A DNA stretch of 64,000 bases. Origin: Kingdonia uniflora (Eukaryota; Streptophyta; Magnoliopsida; Ranunculales; Circaeasteraceae). The notes beneath the pieces are model-generated. The model worked only from the letters and a program-made list of their open reading frames with translations. It searched no databases and was not told the origin of the DNA. The position numbers and the translations under genes are program-made. Below are positions 18,850-30,775 of this stretch, in pieces. The DNA lies in NCBI GenBank assembly GCA_014058105.1, contig JACGCM010002300.1:248001-312000 (forward strand), written 5' to 3'. Numbering within the stretch: the stretch's first letter is position 1; every line of letters begins with the position of its first letter.

Positions 18850-21800
18850 CACTCTCAACATGCAGTGGAAGGTAGGTTAGCTATCAAGGTGGCCGAACTA
18901 CGTGGGCGGTACTTTTGTCTGCTGCCCTATAACGTCGTTTTACCGGAGTGGCCATTGCAGTTGTAGGGTTTTGATAACAAAGGGAGGCATATAGAGTTGG
19001 ATCGTTGCTTCTAGTGTAATGTTTTTTGTACCCTTATCCTTGACGCGACAGTTCGAGAAGCTGCTGTTTGAGAAGACATTGGATAAAATTGCTGAAGATA
19101 ACGAAAGAGCAACAGGTGGGGAGATAATTTTGTGCACTGAACCGAACCACCCGGGCTGCTTTAAATGCAACTATCTTTGAATGAAAGCTCGAATTCTTCC
19201 AGCTCGATTTAAATAAATAATTTTTTTGTAGAATTCTGTGTTTTGTCAATTGTTGTATTGTAATAAGTACATACATAATATGTGAACTGAATGGTAGAAC
19301 TAATTCGTGTGTTATGCCACGTATGAGGGCAGTTATGATGGGTGACAGCTGTATTTAATGTCAACAACTATCATGAATATCTCGAATTTTGAAATTATAT
19401 GCTATTTATAGTGGTAATACGAACTGTGTGAGGTAGAGAATAGTAAGTAATCATGCAGGCTTTTTTGGGAAGGAGGAGTTGATTTTTTTAATGGTTAGCG
19501 TAAGGGATAAACGTGATAACAAAACACGCTTCCCAAGAGGTAATGATGAAACTGTACGACGAAAGAACGCATCTAAATAGGCAATAGGAGTGACTAACAC
19601 GTGCCTAAAAGAGCCGTTGTTTCAAAAACTGAAGGAGAGTATAAAAAATTGTCTCTCTCTCCCTCATAAATTTCCTTCAGTTCTAGATAGAGAAAAAAGT
19701 GTTATAGACCGTTCGCCTGGAGAGAAAAATCATTTGTGTTCTAAATATTTCCCTCTATTAATAAAAAAATTGTATGGTGTGATAATATCGGTGGACAAGC
19801 AGTGTAAGCGAGGGATCTCTTCAAAGCTTGCTAGGAAAGTAGAAGATTGTGGGTCTTCTAGTACTGGTAAGTGGGTTTTTTTTTATTCTGCTGGTTTCTT
19901 TGTTGTAAGTAGAATTTTGTATATTAGGATTCGTTATGGAAACTAGAATGTGGGGTGAAATTGGGAAATTGTTGTTCCCTAATAAGTGAATTGAGTTAGA
20001 AGACTTTCTAATGTTGGGTTTGGTTAAGTAAATTAGTGTAAATTTTGGGGGTGTGATCCCCAATGTTTTTGCGTGTATTATATTTGTTCTCTGTACCTAT
20101 TTTTTGGGAGAAGGGAGAAAGTTTGACTATTTTTACGTGTTAGAAGTTTGAAATGAGATATATTTGTTAGAGGGTTATTGGGTAATAAAAAAAGAAAATG
20201 TGGGTAGGGTTTCGTTCTTTGTTTTGTAAATTATTGTGTAGTCTATAAAAAAAATGAATCGCAGATATAGGCTGAATGAACGCCATTTTTTTTAATTTGT
20301 AGGTCGAATATGCGTACTAAAAACTTAAGTCCTAGGAGTAAATTTGTAGTGTCATCCAGCTCGTAAAAAATATCATCGTCGGGTAGGGGGGACGACTGTG
20401 ATAGTATGGAGGAAGTTGTAGATAATAGGGAAGGGGTAATTAGTATTATAAAAAATGCTCCTATTCAGGTCAAGCCTATGGTGGTGGAGGTCGAAAGGGA
20501 GAGAAGGGTTGATCACGTTGAATTTTATATTTACTCGGAGGGGGTAGATGTAGGAAAAGAATTTCTGAAATATAAAAGGAAATTAACAAGAAGGTGGGGG
20601 AATACGTAGTGGAGGAATATTTTTGGTTTATAACGTTTTTGTCAGTTCGGGGGGAAATGCGTATTACCAAGTACTTAGCCTCGATCTGTGGAAGGTGGAG
20701 ATGGGAATTCAAGACGATGTGGAAATAACGCATTATAATGGGTCTATGAAGGTAAGCCCGAATAATGGGTTCTTATGTTATCTGAACCAATTGGTGTATG
20801 GTCTTAGAGTACCGCTGACCCATTTCCAAAAAAGGGTGATGAATCTATTACATTGCCGCCCAACACAGCTAAATGGCAATGTCTATAAATTGATGAGGCT
20901 GTGTGAGATGTTGAATGAGAGGTGGAAAGTGAACGACACTGCAAAGCAGTTCGTTTCTGCTTATGTAATGAAGTATTAGAAAATAAAGTATCTGAAAGCC
21001 AGTAGGAGTTGTTACCTGTATAGTGATTCATCGAGACCGAAGTTTTTTTATTTCGATTCTGCTGGTCGACCTTGGAACGACCATCTTGTATTGGTTAATT
21101 AGGGGCAATTGTCTGCAGGTCCTAGATGAACCAGTGCTCGAGCTAGAATTTAAGCATTTTAATCCTAGTAAGTGACTTATGTTATCTTAAGTAAATGTTT
21201 GACTTTTTGAGAGCTTCTAAATAGCATTGTACATTATGTATTTTAGGTCCTACAGCCATTGCTACTCCTGACGATTCAAGTTTGTTTGATCGTGTAGCTC
21301 AAGAGTAGAAAAATCTGAAGCAAGTTCTTGGTGATCTGAACATCCGAAGGGACAAAAAAGTGAACTTAGAAATTCCCAAGGTTCTGCGATCTAACCAAAG
21401 ACGAGACATGGTAGGTCAAGGGGAGTCTGGGAAAGACAAGGGTTCATCAGCTAATATTGTAGACAGGGACCTTCCTCCTCTTTCGGACTTTGCTGGCATT
21501 CCTCCTTCGAAAAGCTCGAACGAACTTTGAAAGTTTCGTAGGTTGAAAAAAATGAATCATGAGCTCTCTAAATCTTCTACTAAGGTTCCAAGAAGAGATA
21601 AAGGTGGTAATCTTCGGGTGTAGGAAACTTCTAATGTTGAATTTTTGATGAAACAAAAAGCTGGTGGGGTTATTTCTTACGAAAAGGAGAATATCGTGCC
21701 TTCAAAACGAAAGCAGCATGAGCTCGAAGGGAGTGACCGAACTCGGTTTGATGCAGTTACGAAGTTGAGGTCGATAGAGAGCTGCTTCTTCACCCTGGCT

Positions 21801-23688
21801 GAGAACGACCCGGAGAAGCTCGAAGAATTTTTCAAAAGTAAGTGGCGCAAGTAAATTTTAGTACGTTTTGATGTGGTTTGCTAGGTGTTGGTTTATAGTA
21901 TTGGTCCTAATGTGACTATTTCTTTTGGCAGCTGTCGATGTTTGTGAAAGGGTTTTCTCAGTTTCTGCTAAAAAGAAATAATGACCATTTGAAGCTCTCT
22001 CGAAAGGTTGAGGCTCAAATGGAAGAAAAAGCACAACTGAAGAAACAGTTGAGTGAGTTGGTCGCTCAGTCCGATAAAGAAAAGGAGATAGCGGTGGAAG
22101 CTGCTACAATTGCTGTGAGGTCGGAGCTGCTAGCACAGATGGTCGAGTGCCTAAAAAACATGGAGAAAGCTCTGGAAATGGTAAAGGTTAGGGGACAACC
22201 TGATCCAGTTTTATCGTTATTTTGGCCTCACTAAGAACGATATTGCTTTCGAATTAGGAGGTAAGTATGAAGAGATAAACTTTCCTTCGGATGCGGAAGA
22301 TGAGCAACTCGAGGGAGATCGTCCGGATCATAATGCTGCCCCTGTAGGGTTGGTAGATACATTCCCTCCCAAAAATATTAGCCCAGCGCGAGATGCTATC
22401 GATGGAGTGATGTCACCCCAAGAGGTAGACCATGACAAAAGTAGTTAGATCTAACGTTTATCTGTGCCATTATTTTGTTCGTACTGTGTGGTGGTCTTGT
22501 GTTGAACTTTTGATTTTGATGAGGCTGCAACTGTGTGATAGGGAAACTGCTCATTTTGATTGACACATTACATTTGTTATATGTCTTTGAATGTTGTTGA
22601 TAATAGATTTTTCTTAATCTGTGTAAGATGTAGAGCGGTTGAGGGAAATTGTTTCCACAATGGAGAGGGCATTAAGTAGAGCTAGACACTCCGTGACTCG
22701 CACTCAACAGGTATTAAATAAAATTGAATATGAGATGAGGAATTTTAAGTCTATATCAGAGAAGAACTTTAATGAATTATATGCCCTTCAGGGTAGATAT
22801 GCTAAAATAAAAATAGAGAGAGCTGAGATTAAGAGAAAAGAAGATGAAAGGTTTGGGTTATTAAAAAAAACTATAGTAGAGGTTTGTTTTGCTGATAAAG
22901 GTGATAAAACCAGGCGTTAGAGAACATTGCTTTCTCTGACACTATACTTTGAGGCCGAAGTGGACAGTGAACAAGGGCTAAAAGACGCTTATGTAGATAT
23001 TTTAAAAGAGAGGGGTGTAATACCGAATCCAACTCGAGTTCAATTATTGGCGCAAGAAGTAAGAAATGAACATAGTGTAGAGGCGAGAAAATGTTCAGCT
23101 CGAGCTGGGGTATCTATTATATGGGGTAGTATAGGTGTATTACCCGTTGGTTGTGGTTTTATATAGGGACGGAGGGCGACGAGGATCTTATTTTTCAACA
23201 TTAATAGGGAGCAGAAGGTGATACAAACGAACTTGGAGTGTGAACTAAATAAATCGCAAGAAACGCTGAAGTTGTATACCGAACAAAACGTACATCTTGC
23301 AGCTCGAGTGACCGAGGAGATAACATTGAGACAAAAAGTGGAAAAGGGATTTAAAAACCTTAGAAGCATGCTAGAAAGACACTCCAAACCTTTATATGAG
23401 GTAAGCAATCAGATGAGGGCATTTCTATACCCTAAGCGAGCACAAGTGGTAGCTCAGAAAGATTAGGAGCAGCATATAGAGGCAGTGATTGAGTACTATG
23501 GTAACGAGCTGGCTAGAGTGGAAGTGAAATGTGGGAAGGATTTTGATGTAGAAAATGTGAATGACAAAAATACGTGGCTTCTGAAGAATGAAAATGGTAA
23601 AGGGTTTGAAAAACCAGTTCCTGAACCTATACAAAATTGGTCAGAGGACGAGGAAGAAGAAGTCGAAGACTTGGTTCCTTGTGTGTGA
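18850..23688 (+). pseudogene. Antisense multi-exon gene of gypsy A (Transposase_28-like domain and coiled coils)
   Basis: Exon-like pieces separated by intron-like AT-rich DNA. Order: EGRLAIKVAELRGRYF (about 18870); an EPNHPGCFKCNYL end (about 19180); NMRTKNLSPRSKFVV (about 20308); a globular domain with GFLCYLNQLVYGLRVPLTHF then LLHCRPTQLNGNVYK (20640-20980); and DDSSLFDRVAQE (about 21275). Three coiled-coil segments follow (21645-22234, 22639-23160, 23218-23460), then an acidic end SEDEEEEVEDLVPCV (23688). The globular part resembles the 'putative gypsy type transposon' family (Transposase_28). Several in-frame stops break this copy. Elements D and C have the same gene in the same place, opposite to pol, so it belongs to the retrotransposon. 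Such extra antisense ORFs are known in Tat-lineage elements; the role is unknown. Confidence 0.65.
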
Positions 23689-23899
23689 CAGATTTGGTGT
23701 CAGCAAGATATTATAAGTTTTTGTTCTGCTTATGCATACTAATATGGCAAGTAGCTCGAATTGTAGCAAGAAGAAAAAACAGTTTCCACGTTCTTCATGG
23801 ACGGAGAGAAAATAGCGTGCTTATTTGTTTTGTATGTTTGTGTGAACTGTGTTGTATTAGATTTGGGTTATCTGTAGAAATGTATAATAGATATTTGTT

Positions 23900-23985
23900 T
23901 GGTTGTATAGTAGATGAGTAACCAGTATAGTAGATGTGTGTATAATAGATGTGTAACATGTATATAGTGTAGAGTAGATGTGTAA
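23900..23985. repeat. Short AGTAGATGTGT tandem repeats between the convergent genes of gypsy A
   Basis: Four to five irregular copies of a (T)ATA(G/A)TAGATG(T/A)GT unit lie between the antisense gene end (23688) and the pol end (24075). In element C the same interval is filled by a 162-bp tandem array. Confidence 0.55.
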
Positions 23986-24074
23986 GTTGGGCAAACATAA
24001 GTATTTCATTGATGTAAAATCGATATACATAATAAAATTGATATAGATAACAAATCGTAGATTGTAACACAGTC

Positions 24075-27000
24075 TTATCTTCGATACAATTTCAACCTCC
24101 TTGTATTCCAAGGGTTTGGAACTCGAACTCTAGCTTTTGTGATTAGGTCGTAAGACCTGAGGTTGCTTTTTTTGACGACGATGAAAGGTCCTTCCCAATT
24201 TTCTACGAGTTTTGCGATATTTAATTCCTTTCTATGTTTTGGTACTTCTCGTAACACAAAGTCTTGAATATTAAATTCTCTATTTCGAACTCGCTTATTG
24301 TAAGATTTTGCCAAAGCCTAATGATATCTCCTCATATTCATAATTGTTTGATTTCTTGTTTTTTCGATCCAGTTCATATTACATGCTAACTGGAATTCAT
24401 TTTTCTCATTTGTCATTTCGTGGTCACGTATGGGGTGATGATATTGAGTTGGATAACTGCTTATGTTCCATAAGCGAGCAGGAAAGGCATATATCCCGTG
24501 GATACTCGCGGTGTTGTTCGATACACCTAGAGCACATGTGGTAACTCTTTAACCCACTTACTCTTTTTCTCTGTCAGACACTTTTTTATGTTGTCAACAA
24601 TAGTATGGTTGATGATTTTGTCTTGCCCATTCCCCTGTGGGTAGTGCAGATTCAAAGGAAAGTGAATGATGTTATGTTTATTGAGAAACTCAACCACCTT
24701 TGTACCCACGAACTGCGGTCCATTATCAATTCTGATGAGATGGGAGCAACCGAAGTTGATGATAATGTTTTCCCATATAAAATTTGACAACTTCCTCTTC
24801 TCGTGTCCGACACAAAGGGACTGCTTCTACCCACTTAGTGAAGTAGTCAATTGCTTCCAAGAAGTATCTCCTTTTTCCAGATATGTTGAGGAATTTTCCA
24901 ACGAGATCGAGAACCCATCTTTTAAATGACCATTATACTTTGCTATAATGAAGTTCTAAAGTCAGAGCTTAAATTTTGGGTCTATGTCACTGCCAGGCAT
25001 CACATTTACTCGCATATTCAATGGCTTGTGCTCTCATTCTAGGCTAAAAGATTCCCTGAGTGATTGCCCAATTTTCCAAAGATTGTCCTGCCGCATGTGA
25101 TCTACAAGTGCCTTCATTTAAGTCATGTAGGAAATCAAGGGCTTCCTGGTCAGACAAACATTTGAGATAAGGCCTTGAAATAGACTTTTTGTACAGGAAG
25201 TTGTCAATAACAGTGTATCGTTTAGTGTTGTCTAGCAGTCTTCTTCTTTCATTAATATCGTCAGGGACTTCACCATTAAATTTGTTATTTGGTCTAATAT
25301 ATGTGAGAAAAGGTTGTCTCTAATCATTGTCTGCTCCTTCGTCACCCCCAGTATTAATGGCATTTGATTGGATGATGTTAATACTGGGGGTAGATACGAT
25401 TTTGATATTTAGATATCGAGCTTTTGTCCCAAGGACCCTGGCGAGACCCCGACGAGATAGGCGAGGGAATTTGCATGTCTGTTTTCTCCTCGAGGTAAGT
25501 ACTATATTGTTGCCTTTTTAAACCTGTTCATTCTGTCGGATACCGCTGCTGCATAAACGGCCATTTTCCTATTTTTCTGATATCGTTATATGTGATGATT
25601 GACGGTTAGGAAGGAGTCTGCATATATGGAGAGTTGCAGGCACTCTGATATCTAAAGCCATATCCATTCCATGGATCAACGTCTCGTATTCTGCTTCGTT
25701 GTTGGTGGCCTCAAAATTGAGTCAGATTAATTTCTCAATTCTGTCATTAGAAGGTGTGATGAGAACGATACCGATTCTGGAGCTTGAAGGCCCAACGGAT
25801 CCATCGGTTAGAAGACCTACCCTTTTTTGAATACCCAGCCTAATTTTTCTTCAAATTGTTCCTCCATAAGGTCGGTGGAATCTTCTTCCCAATCAGAGTC
25901 ATCGACTGAAAAATCAGCCAAAAAATTAGATACTGCCTGACCTTTTTTAAATGTCTTGGTTCCAACCGTATATCGTGCTCTCCAAAAGTGACCGACCACT
26001 GTTGTACCCGTCTGGATTTCTCCATATTGGATAAAACTTCTAGTAGGGATAATTTGTCATGACTCGAACTGAATGAGCCTAGAAGTACTATTTTAACATC
26101 TGCGATGTGTAGACGAGGGCTAGGAGTAACTTATCGATTTTAGTGTATCGTGTTTCTGCCAGGGTAAGAGTTTTACTGATGAAATAAATAAATTTTTCAG
26201 TCTTGTAGTCAAGTCAGATAAGCACCGAACTGATTGAGTTGTCTATTACCGTAAAGTAGACGGTAAGCTCTTCACCTTCCGTGGGTGTACTCATAATTGG
26301 TGGTTTTCCCAAATATCGTTTTAACTCTTAAAAAGCCGCTTCGCATTCTTTGCTCCACTCGATCTCCTTATTTTTTTTTGGTTTTGCCCTTTTCAGTCCC
26401 TTCTCATAGTAGGTTAAATAACCATCTACACCAGTCTGAAGATTTTAATACAAATCGGTTGATTGTTGCTATTTTTCCAGCCAATTTTTGTACATCTTTC
26501 TTCATTTTTAGAGAAGGCATGGATAACAGAGCGCAAATACAGTCGGGGTCAGCCTTGATTCATTTCTTGCTGATCAAATGTCCCAAATTTTTTCCAGATT
26601 GGACTTCAAACTGGCATTTATTGGGGTTGAGCTTCATCTTGTAGGATCGAAGGATTTCAAAGGTTGTATGAAGATCTACGAGATGATTTTCTTTTTTGAG
26701 ACTCTTACACAGCATGTCGTCGATGTAAACTTCCATAGTTTTTCCGAGCTGATCTTTGAACATTTGGGTCATCAATCTCTGGTAAGTGGCTCTTGCATTT
26801 TTGAGTCTAAAAGACATGATTTTATAACAGTACAATCCTTGTTCTATGATAAAAGTTGTTTTCTCCTAGTTATCGGGTAATAGGGGAATTTGGTTATATC
26901 CGGACGCAGCGTCCATCATGGATAGGAGCTCGTGTCCAACAGTTGTATCGAGCATATGATTAATTATAGAGAGAAGGAAACTGTCTTTCAGAGTGTATTT

Positions 27001-28072
27001 ATTGAGGTCTGTAAAATCCACATATATTCTGATCTTGCCATTTTTCTTCGGAACTGCCACGATGTTTGAGATCCAATAATGATATTTGGCCTTTCGGATG
27101 AATCTGACTTCGATAAGTTTGTCGATCTCTTTGTTAACTTCTTCCCTGAGTCTGGGTGCTAATGTCCTATATTTTTATTTAGCCACCTCGATCTTGTTGT
27201 TTAAGGAGAGTCTATGGCAAGCCATAGAGGGGTCAACACCTAGCATCTCATGAAATGTCCATGCAAATACATCATTGTTTTCCTTTAGGAACTGAACAAG
27301 TGCATTTCGTTTTAGGATGGGTAGAAGAGTTCCAATGTATGTGCCTCGCTTGTCGCCGCTGATCTCGACGTATTCTGTGATTTCTGCACTTGGCATTTGG
27401 TTTTCTATGGACTCAGTGTTATGTAATTGCTATGCGGCATATTCTTCATAAATTTTTCTCGTGATAGATACTGTATTTTCATAAGCCCGAGCTAGCTTCT
27501 GACTACCTTTGACCTCATATCCAGCCATTCCAATCGAAGCGTATTGCCAAGTGTTAAGTTGACGAAATTGCCTTCATATTGTGCAACCAGCATCGTCCCA
27601 TGATTCCTAAATACCGTGACTTGGTGTTTATAACATAAAATGTTACATTGATAGTTGTTAGCTCTGCTGTTATGGGAAACACAATCTTGCCTACTCGTTC
27701 TTCTTTAGACCCATTGAAATCGCTTATGTCAATATCGCTAGCTTCGACTTTATCAGTTAAGCCCATCTGTTCGATTGTACTTTGAAATATCAACTCAATA
27801 CTGCTCACAGTATTTACCATCATCGTGTACAAGACAACATTTCTCATTTTGAACATGACAACAAGTACGTCGTGATGAAGAAATTTGACATGGCTAGTGT
27901 CATAATCTTCAAAAGAGATCCCCATTCTCTTACTACTGGATTCCTGAAGTAATCGAGCCTCTTTGCCGATCATGGATAGGTCGTGACTTTGGAGGAGGTG
28001 ACGTCTTTTGAATCTGACCGATCTGTTGATTTTGCGTATCTCGATGAAATGGCTGAGGCGAATATGATACAA
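24075..28072 (-). pseudogene. pol of gypsy A (protease, RT, RNase H, integrase), defective
   Basis: Read leftward. Protease 28072-27554: the active site is altered (VNTVSS, where DTGS is expected). RT about 27060-26560: VPKKNGKIRIYVDFTDLNKY, DAASGYNQIP, and an intact catalytic MEVYIDDML. RNase H and a spacer lie about 26540-25330. The integrase core is around 24900-24527 (LIRIDNGPQFVG, HYPQGNGQ), and its C-terminal domain is at 24314-24075 (ENWEGPFIVV, NPWNTRRLKLYRR). Domain order is that of Ty3/gypsy. Many stops and frameshifts separate the open pieces. The polyprotein would process itself, copy RNA to DNA and integrate it; this copy cannot. Confidence 0.88.
25344..25394 (-). other. Hairpin inside pol of gypsy A
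   Basis: CACCCCCAGTATTAA and its complement TTAATACTGGGGGT are separated by about 20 bases, giving a 14-bp perfect stem. A similar stem is present at the same place in elements C (46348-46396) and D (56270-56325). It is coding on the pol strand (STPSI...INTGGD). Confidence 0.6.
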
Positions 28073-28205
28073 ATGTTTTTCTTTTGTTCCTACTTTGATC
28101 TAGACTACTTCAGTAGTAAGTTTGTAACTTCCGTTTTTATAACCCTCTAGGTCGAGGATGTATTTGTGCAACGTGCCGTCTTTTAAGTATATACTCCAGG
28201 AGTCT

Positions 28206-29564
28206 CTATAGAGCATAGCAGTGCTCGGTATCATGGTGTCGAACTTTGTGGTATTTGTAATATGGCCTTCCCTCAATGGGTTGGAGAAGTTGGGCGCTTC
28301 TAAAGAACTTGTCTTTCTGAAGAGTGGGGTACATATCAGCCAGTGTAGCAGTTAACTTTGGAAGACATGGCTTCGAAAGGTCGCTACCTTTCCTAGGTCG
28401 GTCTCCATTAGATTTAATGTGTTTTATGTGCCCTCCAGTATCTGTCCTACGTTCGAACTCTCGTTCTGTAGTTTGTCCTTTTGTTGTCAGGATTGATTTA
28501 TGTGGCTTTTGTCGCTTGGACATCATCCTTTCGAAATCAATATAATTGTTCACTTTTTCGATCATATCCTCCAGAGTCGTTGGTTTGTTCAGAATGACAT
28601 GTTCCTTTGCTTGGCTTTCCATGATCAAAGCATTGGCAAAGGCTGAAATGGTAATCTTCTGATCGAGGTTGTCCACCCATCTTGCCAAATCTAGAAACGT
28701 TTTGGTGAATGTTTCAAGCTTTTCCCCCGACATTTGTTTCAGACTAAAGAGGGAGTAAAGATTCTCTTCTTTGTCCCTGTTGTGTGAATAATTCTTAGCG
28801 AAATGTTCCCGTAGCTGTTCAAAAGTATGAATCGATCCTTCCTTCAATGAATGAAACCAGAGTAAGGATTTGTCCTGGAGACTGGTTGGGAATAATCGGT
28901 ACAATATGTGATTTGATGTGGAATGCAGACCCAAAGAGTCTTCAAATTCTTGAACGTGTTTGACGGGATCAATTCCTTTGTATTTTTGGATTTTCAATGT
29001 GTGAAAATTGGTTAGAACTTCGCCATCAAATAGATCTTGCGCAATCAGGCTCTTCTATAGCCTGTTGAAAATGCTCTTGCCTGCATGTGCATGGGCTTCG
29101 AGTAGTTCTTTAATGTGATTGTCTACGTGTTCTTGAGTAATAAACTGTCGAGCCGTAGCTAGCTGACGCTGGAGGCGGCCCTCTCGAGGATTGTAATCTC
29201 CATTTCCTTTACTGAGCCGTTCATGTACAAGGATTCGAGTTCTTCCTTTTTGTAGGTCTTCTGCTTGTCTGAGGTTAGAGGGTACTCTATCGACCTCGTC
29301 TTAGGCAGTAGGTATTAGTATGATCTCAGATTCACGTTGGCTATTGATAGGTCGAATGTCAGCTCCCTGGTTGACACATCTTGGTAGTCCTAGCCTGTCC
29401 CGAGCTGAAATTTTTGATGTAGCTGACAACGCCTCTCTATTTTTATGTACCGTCATGTGTTGCCCTTGAATAATTTTCAATGCTTCATGTACGTCTGCCA
29501 ATTGCTGTTTAAGAATCGTCCGCTTATCTGTCTTGGAGTTTAGAGTAGCGCGCAATTCTGCCAT
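28206..29564 (-). pseudogene. gag of gypsy A
   Basis: N-terminal part from ATG 29564 (MAELRATLNSKTDKRTILKQ, coiled coil), a stop-rich gap (29300-29000), then a long open segment 28997-28206. That segment carries the retrotransposon gag core (KYKGIDPVKHVQEFEDSLGL, SLLWFHSLKEGSIHTFEQLR) and a C-terminal decayed knuckle (YYKYHKVRHHDTEHCYAL) typical of Tat-lineage gag. Gag forms the virus-like particle. The N-terminal MAEL(R)A start is shared with element D (60458). The break near 29040 makes it non-functional. Confidence 0.85.
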
Positions 29565-29686
29565 TTAATTTGTTCCTGTCTCTATTCTTGCTATCTGCCA
29601 AATTGGAGGGTTTTGGCTTGTGCTCGATATTCTTTGCAGATGGTCTTGTATTTGAGGATTGTGGCTAATTGTTCGTGATTCCCACA

Positions 29687-29698
29687 GGCGGCGCCAAA
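29687..29698 (-). other. Primer-binding site of gypsy A
   Basis: On the minus strand TTTGGCGCCGCC follows the 5' LTR end (TTACA). Element C has TTTGGCGTCGTC at the same place. TGGCGCC is the start of primer sites used by Athila/Tat elements. Confidence 0.75.
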
Positions 29699-30179
29699 TG
29701 TAAGAGCTTAATTTCGTATCTCAAACTTAGTATCTTACACCAAATAAGATCAGAACGCAAAAAATATCAACTAATAATACACACAAGAATTAGCGTGGAA
29801 ACCTCTAATAGGTAAAAACCACGACCTCACTTGAGGATTTAGAAAAGTTGATCTAATTGATTGAGTGACTAACTATTACAATGAACACTCTTAATAGTTC
29901 TGTATAGATTTTGTAGATAGAATTCTCTGTCTTAATTTGTTGTTCTTCGATCCTATTTGTATGTCTCATATTATGACCGTTTTATGACCATTATCTTCTT
30001 TAATTATAAACATTACAACAAGGCTTTGATGGACCTACATAATGGTTGCGTAACGCTTTGACTCTTCTGACTTGTAACGGCTTCTTTTGATGACCTCGTG
30101 TGGCTGTGAACTCGAGTTGTTTATACAGATGTCGACATCTAAACTTTTGTGAGATCGAGTATGGGAATAGATCTTTACA
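29699..30179 (-). repeat. 5' LTR of gypsy A
   Basis: 481 bases bounded by TG...CA, matching 12412-16921 (less the CACTA) over its whole length. Flanked outside by GTCGG (30180-30184). A TATA-like TGTATAAACAA (minus strand) lies near 30113-30125. Confidence 0.93.
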
Positions 30180-30294
30180 GTCGGTAACAACTACATTAGT
30201 GAAAAAAGAAGAAGAGACATACAATTCCTTAAGTTGATAAACTTTTTTTTGGAATAAGTAGTGATATTAAGCATGTCGTCTATTTTTTTAAAAT

Positions 30295-30358
30295 GGAAAT
30301 ATGTCAAACACAAAATAGGATAAAACGGAAATATGTCAAACACAAAATAGGATAAAAC
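30295..30358. repeat. Tandem duplication, 2 x 32 bp
   Basis: Two identical adjacent copies of a unit beginning GGAAATATGTCAAACACAAA in host intergenic DNA. Confidence 0.85.
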
Positions 30359-30477
30359 ACCTAAACAAGATCAATGGGGAACACACTCCTTGCTGAAAAA
30401 CACAAAGTCCCCCTCCCTCCTACAATCAGCAAGATTATCCCGGCTAATCTTTACAGCCACAAATATTGGACCAGGCT

Positions 30478-30775
30478 TTAGATTTTGGCAGTAGTCATCT
30501 CATCTGCTTGCCACTCAGTATCTCTGCCATTGTCATGGAGGGTATATTCTACATATTTTTTCCTTACCCTTCGACTCAGCTGGAGGAGGCCTCTACAGAT
30601 TGCTATTGCCTCCACTTCCAGTGAAGCTCCTCTTCTCCAGTGACATTGGCCTGCAAGTTCAATACTAAAAGTAGGGTTGAGAGCAATGGAGTCCATGCCC
30701 AGTAATTCCTGCTCTAGGACCCCGAGATGCATCTGTCACATGTATCCATTGTTGTTTTTGAGTTGCAGAAGTCAG
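30478..30775 (-). pseudogene. RNase H-like (RVT_3) fossil
   Basis: In one frame the minus strand gives VTDASRGPRAGITGHG, and after a frame change ASLEVEAIAICRGLLQL. Together they resemble the D-A-S...AGI and E-A-E-A-x-A-x-x-x-G-L blocks of plant LINE RNase H domains. A nearby WQADEMT piece may be the C-terminal block. Frames are broken. Probably a second LINE fossil, unrelated to the gypsy element beside it. Confidence 0.4.

Larger units (their letters stand above)
12412..30179 (-). mobile_element. Ty3/gypsy (Tat-lineage) retrotransposon A
   Basis: Transcribed leftward. The 5' LTR is 29699-30179 and the 3' LTR is 12412-16921, interrupted by a CACTA element. The 5-bp duplication GTCGG lies at 12407-12411 and 30180-30184. 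LTRs begin TGTAAGAG and end TTACA in plus-strand view. The primer site TTTGGCGCCGCC adjoins the 5' LTR and a purine tract adjoins the 3' LTR. Without the CACTA it is about 13.7 kb. Gag-pol fills 24075-29564 on the minus strand and an antisense gene fills 17167-23688 on the plus strand. The two LTRs differ at roughly one position in ten by eye, so the insertion is old. Confidence 0.93.

Noticed and set aside
17167..23688. Antisense coiled-coil gene as a host gene
   Set aside because: It lies inside the LTRs and TSDs of gypsy A and recurs in D and C at the same place, so it belongs to the retrotransposons.
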